Part shown: positions 22,901 through 31,154 of the stretch, piece after piece
How the letters are laid out: each line of letters opens with the position of its first letter
Position numbering within the stretch: position 1 is the first letter of the stretch
IMG/VR virus record: IMGVR_UViG_3300008110_008702
Span: 1-55,394 of that record
Length of the DNA: 55,394 nt
From: a virus
Strand: one strand, 5' to 3'
Notes under the pieces: model-generated
Seen by the model: only the letters and a program-made list of their open reading frames with translations
Told to the model about the DNA's origin: nothing
Databases searched by the model: none
Made by a program: the position numbers and the translations under genes

Positions 22901-24428
22901 ACGCGTTAACACCAGATCCTCTAGTTAATTTATTATTATCACTAACAACTTCTCTCGGATCTTCAAATCGAAGACGAGGTGGTACACTCCATAGATTTTC
23001 AGAATTAATGCCTATTTGATCAAAATCTAACTTAGCTTTAAATGTATCGTCTCTTGGTGAAATTATTTTTTGAAATTTTTCAAATGCAATAAAAACAGTA
23101 TTACCTTCTGCGTATATATAATTGAATTGTTCAAATTGACTAGAGTTTTTAATCCATCCACTAGTATATCTTTTTACCTTATTAATATTGTCTCTATTAA
23201 CCGCTTGAGAATACGTAAATTGATCGTTTAATATTAATCTATTTCCATCAATGTATAAAATATTACCAACGCACTTCCAATCTCCCACTTTTTGTTGATT
23301 GTTTGCGTCCACGTATCTTCCATTATAATAAAAATAATACAGTATCTTATTTCTAACGTCTTGATATTCTATAACGTGCGTACCGTCGAACAATCGCCGT
23401 ATTTTAGCAGTACCAGCGTCAACTAGTGTTTTAAAACACTGTGGCCACATACCAATCGTGCTAGCGTTTTGAGAAGCACTCTGGATCTGAGCGGCTATTG
23501 CATTTTCATAATTTCTACGAATTACAGCGTTTGCGTTATTTATGAGCTTTTGTACCGCTGCGCTAAATACTTTTGTTAGACTGTTTACGTTGTTAACTCT
23601 AACGCTTTCACCCAAAACGCCTAAACTCATCAATTTTAAACTACAATCGTAACCGCCGTCGGTGTTGGAAGTAAAGCTAAAGTTCGTAACTATTCCCAAC
23701 ATCGCGTCGTAGTTACCGTCGCTGTTTCTTACTGATTTGGCTATTTTGTATCTTAACAAGTCTTTATCCAAACCTTTTTCGAACGGATCTATGCTGTAAT
23801 CTTCTCCTTTGTATAGCGTCGATTGAGGTTTAATTTCGTCTGCTGATGTCTTGTCCTCTTTGTAAAAGAAGGTGTTACCCCATTCCAAAAACATGGTGTA
23901 TCCCAATTTGAAATACAACAAATCTACGATGTCTAGTTGAGCTTTATCGTTAACGCTAAATTGAATGTCAGCCGCTCTTATAGAACCCAACTTGCCCTGC
24001 GTCTGCACTTTTACGCTCTTTATCCCGGGGAATGGTCTGAAACCGTACTCTCGAATCTCGTTTTGTCCAAGCATTCCGTAAGATCCGTTTAAGCCTATTC
24101 CAGATCTCAATTTGTAAGAAGGGACGTTGTTGGAAAAATCGTCGACATTGACGTTGGTTATACCAGAGTAAGCGGATGTTCCTCCAAATAAAACAAATTG
24201 TTTAGCAAATAATTCTGGAATTATTGCGGTTACGAAACTTGTAGGTGATTTTTTGCCTACGTTTACTGATGAAACCAGTCTAACCCAACCAGATTTGTTG
24301 GCGATTTGCACAAGATTTGTGTTGTCTCTATTGTCTATCGAGTTCATTTCAGACCTGAGCAACACTTGGTTCATAACCCACTGCGGTATTGGGTATCCCA
24401 AAACGTTATCTATGTTTGTGTAAGACAT
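19938..24428 (-). CDS. Giant baseplate hub protein with C-terminal SleB-like cell-wall hydrolase
   Basis: 1496 aa. The first 250 residues (IPQWVMNQVLLRSEMN, KLGYTMFLEWGNTF) resemble baseplate hub proteins of large phages. A Gln/Thr/Glu-rich linker (QPQTQETQEEEGP) lies near residue 690. The C-terminal 150 residues (about 1345-1496) match the SleB/Hydrolase_2 fold: an AEASRNTTEEAWVMAVILNR core with E1373 as candidate catalytic acid, then KFQFQS and NYLYFTS. This would be the tail lysozyme that opens peptidoglycan during injection, playing the role of the lysozyme in T4 gp5. Fusion to so long a structural protein is notable. It overlaps neither neighbour but is within 2-4 bp of both. Confidence 0.85.
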   Translation of the reverse strand: MSYTNIDNVLGYPIPQWVMNQVLLRSEMNSIDNRDNTNLVQIANKSGWVRLVSSVNVGKKSPTSFVTAIIPELFAKQFVLFGGTSAYSGITNVNVDDFSNNVPSYKLRSGIGLNGSYGMLGQNEIREYGFRPFPGIKSVKVQTQGKLGSIRAADIQFSVNDKAQLDIVDLLYFKLGYTMFLEWGNTFFYKEDKTSADEIKPQSTLYKGEDYSIDPFEKGLDKDLLRYKIAKSVRNSDGNYDAMLGIVTNFSFTSNTDGGYDCSLKLMSLGVLGESVRVNNVNSLTKVFSAAVQKLINNANAVIRRNYENAIAAQIQSASQNASTIGMWPQCFKTLVDAGTAKIRRLFDGTHVIEYQDVRNKILYYFYYNGRYVDANNQQKVGDWKCVGNILYIDGNRLILNDQFTYSQAVNRDNINKVKRYTSGWIKNSSQFEQFNYIYAEGNTVFIAFEKFQKIISPRDDTFKAKLDFDQIGINSENLWSVPPRLRFEDPREVVSDNNKLTRGSGVNAFLMSSFSENTYNNINYNSITRYEVEATNKILERAYFYDSKYKLNNEYIEFTINVSYELEDESLKTVNYVDDIEKRLNDIISNKDTPFEVKITRFSNLREGVDKLKYQIDGTFPINVTETITRSSPTGGTLTKTQTKPKTVTYRIEFDDSDIFKDIQIEPGSNSLTGNLIDATAAAEQQPQTQETQEEEGPTLLQSSEIQNKEAAQYKSQLEIILRAIQLNSFATVENITGVTKIPWLKSDNNKTNKTFVKDLFINGAFTKDFDYLTSPKVLTTQEIEDYYTKQNSDHRFKIQALFGFHKALMYENYDEGLKNSFLEKLKEEKYQVDFEQLFTSYIIPYRQSQSLIEGVDIHYPCYIPLSWFFFILNHCCLLYDTSKKDSNVPLFYLDFNPKSNVCQTSPSSLTTDPLKFVIPFNGNLSDYKAIFDKLLVNNEYVLGDESDPENKLPQQKLWNEDSISQSIPKTIDGEDKNGYRSKFLNTLVSIDYLLSSIKSFSFKDETDSVYFKALIENVLADLSRYTGLNNAFRLSYCDEANCFAVVDDQFVPGVAMANTVDALTENAHKKYKRLGLSTQCELPLFGKKSVARDFRISTDISTKLASMLAISANADVGNRTTAATDATTFGKPNIGLEDRYKTVITANQDNELNKKANDRNVVRSEREAAQQFNNAISMFYKGAPIGGTTGDAITENYTSHATSYYVERVAKLRGEDSGSESTMVLPLSIDFSTDGISGLSMMQGFTVNDQLLPYSYTSTNLSRLKGKDRRVGFVVTGLNHTIENNTWTTEVKGNMYFIKSKEDFNRQAGKQAQGNFVIPLLQTFNQSSANTEYTTDNKQSSQEAKTAAEKYLRRAITDKEWNELVSAVFAEASRNTTEEAWVMAVILNRTRTKFNKANTITDVLTQKFQFQSVTGDKKNGYRPKENYIKGPSSRQANSIYNATKILETIPENYLYFTSNVVAAYKDVPNGLNFRDSLLKKGGKIIGDTIFSTTA

Positions 24429-24431
24429 TTA

Positions 24432-24740
24432 TTACCTTGTATAATTTTCTTGTTTGTATTGATTTATAGCCGCTGGTGCGTTTGCCGGTATTCTCAGTTG
24501 CGCACCGATGGGGGGATATATTGAATCTCCCGGAAGGTTATTAGCTGACGCTATCACCCACCAAAGAGTCATGTCCCCATAAAAGTCCAAAGCCAACAGG
24601 TCCAATCTGTCTCCAACAGTGGTTATTACGTAATTATCGTTTTGAACAACTGGTATGTCTGGATACACGTTTGTTTGTATGTATTGTTCTCCAACGTTGT
24701 CTACTTTGGTAGTTGGTATGGTTTCGTATCTGTATGACAT
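24432..24740 (-). CDS. LysM-like baseplate wedge protein (gp53/gpX type)
   Basis: 102 aa. Residues about 37-90 (YVITTVGDRLDLLALDFYGDMTLWWVIASANNL, then IYPPIGAQLRIP) match the LysM-like fold of phage tail protein X and T4 gp53. Such proteins sit in the baseplate, joining hub and wedge. Its ATG overlaps the stop of the next upstream gene by one base (TAATG). Confidence 0.82.
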   Translation of the reverse strand: MSYRYETIPTTKVDNVGEQYIQTNVYPDIPVVQNDNYVITTVGDRLDLLALDFYGDMTLWWVIASANNLPGDSIYPPIGAQLRIPANAPAAINQYKQENYTR

Positions 24741-26422
24741 TATATTGGTCTATTTACTAAATTAGAAGGCCTTCTAGCGTTCTGTTGATTTTGTATTATA
24801 TTGTTTAAATCCTCAGTATTTACGGTAGGTCTTTGCAATTGTTGCAATCCCGTATTCAGTCTAGCGGTTGCGTTTCTAAGAGAGATAGTTTGTTTTGTTA
24901 AATAGTCGTTAGCTATTATATTTGTTTGAGAAGCGTACGTTGTCTTTTTTGGTAAAATGTCGTGAATAGGTCTAAAAGTCACTTGCACGTCCAGATAGTG
25001 TGGCAATTGCTCTCCGTCATCTATTTCCCAACTAGACATTTGGTCTATGTTCACGTTAACCGATTCCAAAAACCCGGGTACCCTGTACAAATAATCTCCC
25101 ACTGTGACTCTCACCAAAGAAGAACGCATTATTCCGTTTGCGCTATAATCAGGGTAAACTTGGGAAACAAGTAAGTTGAGCTTTTCGTAAACTCTAGACA
25201 TTTCGCTTCTAGAAAAAACAGCTAACCTAAAAGAAAATCCCACGGTTCTAGAAAAACCTTGATACGTAAAAAAGTCCTCTCCTCTACCGATGTACTTAAA
25301 CGTGTTGTAAGAAGCTTGGTGATTGTCCGTCAATCCAGCTGTTAAAAAGGCCCTGAACTGTAAAAACAAAGCGTTGTCAGGATCGTCGTTTTCTATGCAC
25401 TCAAAACCGAATTTTATCAAGTCGTCTTTTGCGTCAGGCCACGGATCACTACTATACTGTTTTATATCGGAAAAATTTATGTTGTCCGTTATAGAACCGC
25501 TAGAATACGTGTAGAATTTGTAGTCTATAGCGTCTTGATCAGCTACCGGTAAATTCACGCTTGTCAGCCTTTCCATTCTAGCTTTGGCGCCCCTTACTTT
25601 TTGGTTTGCTATTTGATCGTAGCTTAAAGACGCACCAGAACGCACCTTGTTAACCGCGGTTGTGGTATCTTCGTACCTTCTTATAGTTGTATTACCTATT
25701 CCGTAAGCTGAACCAGGACCTCCCAAATAGTTCTGGATTACGTTCCTGTTTAGCGATATTCCCAACTGGTTTATTTTGTTCAGGCTTCCAAGTACGTTTG
25801 TGTTGTTACTGATCGGGGAATTGCTTGTTAGCTTAAGCTGTTGGAGTATCAATAACCTGTTTTGGCTTTGGGCCTCGTCAACTGTCATTCTCGATTGCGC
25901 TCCAACAATGTTGCTGTAATATTTAGAAGATAGATCCAAAGGAAAAAGCCCGTGACGGTTGAAGTGAGTACCTGTGCCCGCTACTCCAACTTGATCAAGC
26001 GTGTTTCTTCCCCTGTTGTAGATTCTTGTGTTTTCCAAAATGCCAGGAAGAGCGTTAACCGATCCGAAAGCGAATAGCGATGTTCCCGTCTCTGTTTTTG
26101 GGTTTGACAGTTGGAGACCTATCTGTTTTGTAACGAAAGCAGTCCCCCTTGGAGAATCTGATAGAAACTTTTTTATCCGCTCCTTATCTATGCGTCCAGA
26201 TATTGTAAGGGTTTGCGTTCCTATTTCAAAGTCTAATCCGCCTCCTCTAATGGGGTAATCAAGGCTGTATCTATTGCTTTTGTAGTAGCTTGCAAATTGC
26301 GTAGGAACGCCTGCTTGATCTATCGGAAATTGAATGTAAGGTTGACCTGAATAACCGTTGTTGGGTCTGTCAGATCCATACTTCAATGACGTGAATTTAG
26401 TTCTTAAGTCTATTAGAGGCAT
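24740..26422 (-). CDS. Baseplate / tail-tube-initiator-like structural protein
   Basis: 560 aa. The N-terminus is a low-hydrophobicity region (RTKFTSLKYGSDRPNNGYSG). The C-terminal part has a tube-like fold: GFSRTVGFSFRLAVFSR, RVTVGDYLYRVPGFLESVNV and LDVQVTFRPIHDILPK, similar to proteins at the tail-tube/baseplate junction (T4 gp48/gp54 role). Position between the tape measure and the LysM-like protein agrees. It is a candidate for capping or initiating the tube; precise equivalence is not certain. Confidence 0.7.
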   Translation of the reverse strand: MPLIDLRTKFTSLKYGSDRPNNGYSGQPYIQFPIDQAGVPTQFASYYKSNRYSLDYPIRGGGLDFEIGTQTLTISGRIDKERIKKFLSDSPRGTAFVTKQIGLQLSNPKTETGTSLFAFGSVNALPGILENTRIYNRGRNTLDQVGVAGTGTHFNRHGLFPLDLSSKYYSNIVGAQSRMTVDEAQSQNRLLILQQLKLTSNSPISNNTNVLGSLNKINQLGISLNRNVIQNYLGGPGSAYGIGNTTIRRYEDTTTAVNKVRSGASLSYDQIANQKVRGAKARMERLTSVNLPVADQDAIDYKFYTYSSGSITDNINFSDIKQYSSDPWPDAKDDLIKFGFECIENDDPDNALFLQFRAFLTAGLTDNHQASYNTFKYIGRGEDFFTYQGFSRTVGFSFRLAVFSRSEMSRVYEKLNLLVSQVYPDYSANGIMRSSLVRVTVGDYLYRVPGFLESVNVNIDQMSSWEIDDGEQLPHYLDVQVTFRPIHDILPKKTTYASQTNIIANDYLTKQTISLRNATARLNTGLQQLQRPTVNTEDLNNIIQNQQNARRPSNLVNRPI

Positions 26423-26442
26423 TTCTTGAATTTTATTATTTT

Positions 26443-28689
26443 TTATTGTCCCCCACTAGCAACATTTTTGTTTGTTGCGTTATCGTTCTTGGTTGTTGTA
26501 TTTTGCACTTCAGCTTTTGTCACAGATCTGTGCAGCACTTCATTGTTTGTTTGCATTTTGTTTTCTATTAAAATGGTTTGAGGACCTGTAAATCCTTGAT
26601 TCACTGTAGTGTTTGTTGCTGGTGCGTTTGTGGTTGTTTCTGATTTTGCTTTATTGTTCGAAACTCCGGGTCCAGCAAATTGTAAATCTCCGCCAAGCGC
26701 TCTTACGCGATCTCCTGCTCCTTCCAAAAACCCTTGAATGCTTTCAGCTTTTGCGTCTGATATCGCTCCGAAAAAGTCTAGTATAGATACTACTCCCCCT
26801 GCTATAGTAGCTACAATGTCTACTATTGAAGCAAAAACGTCTCTTATAGATACAATAACAGCTCTAATGTTTTCTGGTTTTGATAGATAGTCCATAAATC
26901 CTTCTATCTTATCTATTATTCCACTGCTTTCAACAAAATCGGATATGGACTGTTTTATCTTTTCCATAAAAGCCGCTATCTTTTCTTGCATTGAAGCATT
27001 CATCATGTTTTGGTAAGCTTCTTCTCCGACTGCTTCTTTTAAAGCCTCGTGAGTTTTGTACCGCTCAAGTCCTATTTGCAATTGTTGTCTAGCGTTGTCT
27101 GTGTCTTTGGCGCCCAATCTCGAAAGCAACTCTTGCCTCTTGAGCATGTCTCCCATTTGATCTCTGGACATTCCGAATGCTTTTGCTAGAGACTCCGCTT
27201 GGATCCTGTTCATCTTTAAAAAGTCTCCGCTGCTGCCGACCTGTTTATTTATCTCTAACGCTGCACCGGCTAGATCGTTGTTCAAAAACAGCTCTCTTGC
27301 CTTATTCAAATTTATCTCCTTGCCAGTCAACAGTTGCGCTTCAAACTCTGCGCTTATGCTTGATTCGAAATCCAAAAAAGAATCTGCCATGGAATCCAAC
27401 TGTTTTAGTTCCAATCCCATCGCTTTTACAGTAAGTAGACTCTTAGTTAGTTTTTCAGGATACTTTGCAAATTGCAGTCCCAATACGCCTCCCAAATTCG
27501 AGGCTTCTTTCAGTATTTTTTGGTTTTGGAATTGAATACCCGTAACTCTCTTCAGCCCCTCTACTTGGGCAAGGACTGACTTTACCACTGATTCTGAGCT
27601 TTTTCCTGTTATCACCGCTGTTTCTGCTATGCCCTGTCTTGTTTCGAGTTCTAAACCGCTTATGTCTTTTAATTTGATGTTTGTGGATAGAATCTCTGAA
27701 GACATAACGTTCGTTACTCCCAACGCATCAACGAATTCCATTTGTGATTCTACAAGTTTTTGCGTATTTACAAACAGATCTCCGTTAGATACGTTTAGGC
27801 TAGCAAATTCCATCTTCAATTGGCGCGCCTGTTGGGTAGACATGTTCATTGCACGCGCAAACTTAACAGTTTGATCTTGTATGCCTACGATATAGTCAAA
27901 AGCAGCTTTTAGACCTTTTACAACACCCCCAATTGCTGCGCCTGCTAGAGGTATTGCTAATAGAGGATCAGTAATGTTTTCTAAAAGTCCTGCTCCTGCT
28001 GCTTTAATTCCTGCTCCAAGTACTTTAGTTTTTGATATTTTTCCGTTAGCTTCTTGAAGTTCTCTGGCTTTAGACACCATTTTTTCGTAAACTTCCGTTC
28101 CTAATCCCAATTTTTTAGAAAACAAAGAAAAAGCTGCGCCCGATACGCCTATGCCTTTTTCTACAGCTTTTTCTTTTGCTAATTGTTCATCTAAATCTTC
28201 ATTTGTTAGTTTAATTAAATCTAAGGACTTCTGCCTGGCTATATACTCTGCTTGTAGTGGACTCAACGATCTCATTTGAGCGTCTATTTGATCTTCTAAA
28301 TCTTCTAGCGCTTGTCCAGTTAAACCCTCTTTTTGTTTGAGAAGTCCTAATAATTGATTAGCGGTATGTAATTGAGCTGGATTGTCTTTTGAAAGTTTGG
28401 CCTCTAACTGATTAACTTTGGCTTGTTGCACAAATTGATTTGCTATCGTATTCTCTATATCATTTTGTATTTTTTTAACATCTAGAGAACTACTCCTATA
28501 TCCATCTATAGATTTTCTTACCTTATCATATCCAGTTAATAACTTGCCTAATTCTCTAACCTGGTCTTTTATAATGTCATTGAAATCTTCTCCAGACCTT
28601 ATGAGATCTTTTAAAGCCTGTTTAGTATCCTTTAGATTAGAAGCGGCTTGACTACTTTGACTTGGACCAGTATTTTGATTATCTGCCAT
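26443..28689 (-). CDS. Tail tape measure protein
   Basis: 748 aa from the ATG at 28689; a TTG 18 bp upstream would add six residues but overlaps the promoter-like box, so the ATG is preferred. It is mostly helical with coiled-coil segments (about 10-180), hydrophobic stretches (around 235-275, LLAIPLAGAAIGGVVKGL; around 640, IVDIVATIAGGVVSILDFF) and a Thr/Asn-rich C-terminus. It sets tail length and occupies the tube lumen; at about 1.5 Angstrom per residue the tail would be near 110 nm. It lies directly downstream of the two baseplate/chaperone-type genes, as usual. Confidence 0.88.
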   Translation of the reverse strand: MADNQNTGPSQSSQAASNLKDTKQALKDLIRSGEDFNDIIKDQVRELGKLLTGYDKVRKSIDGYRSSSLDVKKIQNDIENTIANQFVQQAKVNQLEAKLSKDNPAQLHTANQLLGLLKQKEGLTGQALEDLEDQIDAQMRSLSPLQAEYIARQKSLDLIKLTNEDLDEQLAKEKAVEKGIGVSGAAFSLFSKKLGLGTEVYEKMVSKARELQEANGKISKTKVLGAGIKAAGAGLLENITDPLLAIPLAGAAIGGVVKGLKAAFDYIVGIQDQTVKFARAMNMSTQQARQLKMEFASLNVSNGDLFVNTQKLVESQMEFVDALGVTNVMSSEILSTNIKLKDISGLELETRQGIAETAVITGKSSESVVKSVLAQVEGLKRVTGIQFQNQKILKEASNLGGVLGLQFAKYPEKLTKSLLTVKAMGLELKQLDSMADSFLDFESSISAEFEAQLLTGKEINLNKARELFLNNDLAGAALEINKQVGSSGDFLKMNRIQAESLAKAFGMSRDQMGDMLKRQELLSRLGAKDTDNARQQLQIGLERYKTHEALKEAVGEEAYQNMMNASMQEKIAAFMEKIKQSISDFVESSGIIDKIEGFMDYLSKPENIRAVIVSIRDVFASIVDIVATIAGGVVSILDFFGAISDAKAESIQGFLEGAGDRVRALGGDLQFAGPGVSNNKAKSETTTNAPATNTTVNQGFTGPQTILIENKMQTNNEVLHRSVTKAEVQNTTTKNDNATNKNVASGGQ

Positions 28690-28706
28690 TTGCTTTATAC
28701 TATACA

Positions 28707-28715
28707 AATAAATAT
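28707..28715 (-). promoter_or_regulatory. Candidate phage promoter box before the tape measure gene
   Basis: Minus-strand ATATTTATT, 17 bp before the ATG at 28689. Confidence 0.45.
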
Positions 28716-29036
28716 TTACTTATTTGGTTTTGCTTTAGATACGAAGTCGTATTTCTTGGAAGCTTCTTTAACAGCGTCAGGTATCTTAAACTTTTTCATG
28801 TCCGTGTTCTCTGTTATCTTCTGCTGTTGTTCGTCCCTGATAGCTTGGACCTTCTCTAGATACTCGTTTATTTTTTTTAGATTGAATCGCCTGTGAGATA
28901 CGGGCATTTCCCACACCTCCGACCAAGAGAATCCTCCTCCGCCGTGATAAGTTAATTCGAAACATTCAGTCATGAAATGGGACCTATAAGAAGGTCCCGG
29001 TAACATTGGTATTATTTTTAGTAAAGTATCATCCAC
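28716..29036 (-). CDS. Tail assembly chaperone-like / gp51-like protein
   Basis: 106 aa, with a GTG start. It contains FELTYHGGGGFSWSEVWEMPVSHRRFNLKKINEYLE, the pattern of the second product of tail chaperone pairs found just before tape measure genes. It starts 1 bp after the stop of the gp26-like gene, in the +1 frame, and that frame stays open for at least 60 bases upstream, so it may be made as a frameshift extension of the previous protein rather than from its own weak start. Function: guiding tape measure and tube assembly. Confidence 0.6.
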   Translation of the reverse strand: MDDTLLKIIPMLPGPSYRSHFMTECFELTYHGGGGFSWSEVWEMPVSHRRFNLKKINEYLEKVQAIRDEQQQKITENTDMKKFKIPDAVKEASKKYDFVSKAKPNK

Positions 29037-29037
29037 G

Positions 29038-29802
29038 TTAGTCCATGTTTGGAAAGAAGAATTGAGCTCCCATCGGAAGATCTGTTGAAATTAACTCTCC
29101 ATCGCTCAATGTAAAACTCACTTTTGTGTTTATATCCGGTGTGTTTTTAGCGATGTCCTTTTTCAATTCTATGGAGTCTCTAGCCAATAGAGCTCCGCTG
29201 TCGACGAAGTCTCTAACTGTTTTAACCCCGTAATCTCCGTTTACTGCCACTATCTGGTGTTTTAACCTCGTTGATTGGATACCTCCATCGATGCCGGTGG
29301 CCTTTTTCAACCCCTTCAACTCTTCGTCGATCTTTTTATCGTCAGCAACTGTGAGTATCTTGTAAGTCACAACGTTTTTTGTGTAAGGTAAAGTGAAAGA
29401 GAATTCGTTTTTTTCTGAAAACTTGCTTTCGTCAACTTCTTTGTACTTCAAATCCTGTAAGTCAACGGTAACGGTTTCCTCTTCGTTCGTGTTTGGGTTT
29501 ACGTACTTGAAAGAGTAGTCTTTACCGTAAGCTAATATCCTTGATGCGATGAGTAACGCGTTCCTGTCGCCTAGCAAAAGGTCCTCGTGGTTGATCTCTG
29601 TTTTTACAAGAGACTTTAACATCATTTCTATAGCTTTTCCCTGTCTTAATAAATTAACGTTGGTGAGAATGTCCTCTTCCTTCGCTGTCATATACTTCAT
29701 TTGTACTTGACCCTTTGAAAGCGGATTGTCTTTCGGATACAACAATCCCTTGGAGGGAAGGTCTATCATCTCTGTCGGAACTTCAAATTTTGTTTCTGCC
29801 AT
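29038..29802 (-). CDS. T4 gp26-like baseplate hub protein
   Basis: 254 aa. It matches the T4_baseplate family by EMIDLPSKGLLYPKDNPLSKG (13-33), QMKYMTAKEEDILTNVNLLRQGK and LLLGDRNALLIASRILAYGKDY. This family covers T4 gp26 and gp51, which act in hub assembly, and in other phages corresponds to the first product of the tail chaperone pair. It lies downstream of the HNH gene that separates it from the tube gene, and has a box 12 bp upstream. Confidence 0.85.
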   Translation of the reverse strand: MAETKFEVPTEMIDLPSKGLLYPKDNPLSKGQVQMKYMTAKEEDILTNVNLLRQGKAIEMMLKSLVKTEINHEDLLLGDRNALLIASRILAYGKDYSFKYVNPNTNEEETVTVDLQDLKYKEVDESKFSEKNEFSFTLPYTKNVVTYKILTVADDKKIDEELKGLKKATGIDGGIQSTRLKHQIVAVNGDYGVKTVRDFVDSGALLARDSIELKKDIAKNTPDINTKVSFTLSDGELISTDLPMGAQFFFPNMD

Positions 29803-29814
29803 TTTGTATTTTAA

Positions 29815-29823
29815 TATAAATAT
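29815..29823 (-). promoter_or_regulatory. Candidate phage promoter box before the gp26-like gene
   Basis: Minus-strand ATATTTATA, 12 bp before the ATG and just after a terminator, as expected for a fresh transcription start. Confidence 0.5.
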
Positions 29824-29845
29824 ACGTGTATTAAATTTCCTGCAT

Positions 29846-29869
29846 AAAAAAACCTCTCGAGTAGAGAGG
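29846..29869 (-). terminator. Terminator after the HNH endonuclease gene
   Basis: A 6-bp stem CCTCTC/GAGAGG (29853-29858 and 29864-29869) with a 5-nt loop, followed on the minus strand by seven T residues. A strong rho-independent terminator. Confidence 0.85.
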
Positions 29870-29887
29870 CTTTATTTTTGTTACGTT

Positions 29888-30556
29888 TTAGTTTTTGTAA
29901 TATATTTTATGTTCTTGTAAGAATTGATAATATTTACTTCCCTTACCTCTGATTAATCTATTAGAAAGAGCGTCTGAGATTGCGCTATTATTGATGTTTA
30001 ATTTTTTAGATAATTGATACGCTGAACCTGCTTCTATTTTTTCTCCCGTGATTATATTTTCACATATTACTGAGCCTTTGCTAGCTCGAGATTCTTCTCC
30101 TATTTTTCCTAACTGTCTTTTAGTGGCGGCTAAAGAATAATTCTTTCTTTGTTCTTCAGTTGGAGTCCAATTGTCTTTGCATCCAACACCGTTTTTATTG
30201 CCTTTCATTATTTCACTCATTTCTTTTTTCCAATCGTTAGATTTATTTCTTTTCCATAATTTCATTAAAGCTTCTCTTGCTACAGAATACTCCTCTTCTG
30301 TGAGTTTTATATCTCCACTATAAGTCATTCTATGAAAAGCCCATAACATTTTGTATCCATATATTGGATGATCTTTAAACGCCTCTGCGAGTATTTTATG
30401 AACTCTATAGTGTTCTCTCGCAGTTAATAAAATTGTTGAGCTTTTTTTACCGAATGATCTTGGTACGATGTGATGTAATTCGTAATAGTTTCCGTCTTTT
30501 TTTGATCTTGATTGACTTAACGCAAATCTTATTATTTTAAAGTAGTCCTGTAACAT
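29888..30556 (-). CDS. HNH homing endonuclease
   Basis: 222 aa. The N-terminal HNH fold is clear: YYELHHIVPRSFG (H28, H29), ILLTAREHYRVHKIL with H49 and H53. A Lys-rich linker (NKSNDWKKEMSEIMKGNKNG) resembles NUMOD3-type DNA-binding elements, and the C-terminus (SVICENIITGEKIEAGSAYQLSKKLNINNSAISDAL, 155-190) is a NUMOD1-type helix-turn-helix. It is a free-standing mobile gene that would cut phage DNA lacking it and spread by repair. It is inserted between the tube and gp26-like genes and bracketed by two terminators. Confidence 0.9.
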   Translation of the reverse strand: MLQDYFKIIRFALSQSRSKKDGNYYELHHIVPRSFGKKSSTILLTAREHYRVHKILAEAFKDHPIYGYKMLWAFHRMTYSGDIKLTEEEYSVAREALMKLWKRNKSNDWKKEMSEIMKGNKNGVGCKDNWTPTEEQRKNYSLAATKRQLGKIGEESRASKGSVICENIITGEKIEAGSAYQLSKKLNINNSAISDALSNRLIRGKGSKYYQFLQEHKIYYKN

Positions 30557-30590
30557 AAAAAACCCCTGCTTTATTATAAATATGCAGAGG
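30557..30590 (-). terminator. Terminator between tail tube and HNH genes, abutting the HNH start codon
   Basis: Stem CCTCTGC/GCAGGGG (30584-30590 with 30563-30569; one G-U pair that exists only in the minus-strand RNA), 14-nt loop, followed by six T residues (30557-30562) that touch the HNH ATG. The loop contains the ATATTTATA box. Confidence 0.75.
30575..30583 (-). promoter_or_regulatory. Candidate phage promoter box inside the terminator loop, before the HNH gene
   Basis: Minus-strand ATATTTATA, 18 bp before the ATG. Transcripts starting here would lack the upstream half of the hairpin and so would escape the terminator. Confidence 0.45.
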
Positions 30591-30637
30591 TTTAGTAAAT
30601 TAAAAATTAAATACTTAATTTCTTTAAAAATTAAGAA

Positions 30638-31123
30638 TCAGAAGTTGAGTATACAAAAATCCATTCCAAGAGTTAACGTAAGCTCAGTGGGATCTTGAGT
30701 AGACCAATCGTAGGATCCGAAGTTTGTTTCCTTGATGAAAGCACCTTTGATGATCCATTCTGATACTATGTCTCCAACAGGTCCGAGGATGTTCATGCTA
30801 CAGTCTTTCTTGTAGAAGTCTGAGTAGCCATCGCGTCCTGTAACTGATTCGTGGTGTAAACGAACCCATTCCATTATTGCTAATTGACCGCTTGGGCTAA
30901 TTGGGTTGTAGAGCGACAAAGTTAAGTCTCTCCACTCGGCTTTCCCTTTCAACTTACGGTAAACGTTGATGTGATCTAATTTGATCTCGTTTAAAGTAAC
31001 TCCAGGGGCATCGGCCTTTTTAATCATGTACGAAGGTATGCCGTCAACGTAGAACACAAACCTGTTTTGGACTGTGGGTTCAAACGCCGTAAACATTATT
31101 TCCGATGGATCTAGAATTGGCAT
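30638..31123 (-). CDS. Tail tube protein (gp19-like)
   Basis: 161 aa. FEPTVQNRFVFYVDGIPSYMIKKADAPGV at the N-terminus, then KLKGKAEWRDLTLSLYNPISPSG and a GDIVSEWIIKGAFIKETNFGSYDWST C-terminal half are typical of the beta-sandwich tube protein of contractile tails. Hexameric rings stack to form the DNA channel inside the sheath. It is followed by a terminator, consistent with high-level separate expression of tube. Confidence 0.93.
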   Translation of the reverse strand: MPILDPSEIMFTAFEPTVQNRFVFYVDGIPSYMIKKADAPGVTLNEIKLDHINVYRKLKGKAEWRDLTLSLYNPISPSGQLAIMEWVRLHHESVTGRDGYSDFYKKDCSMNILGPVGDIVSEWIIKGAFIKETNFGSYDWSTQDPTELTLTLGMDFCILNF

Positions 31124-31154
31124 GTTATTATAATTTAATTATTGTTCTAATTTT

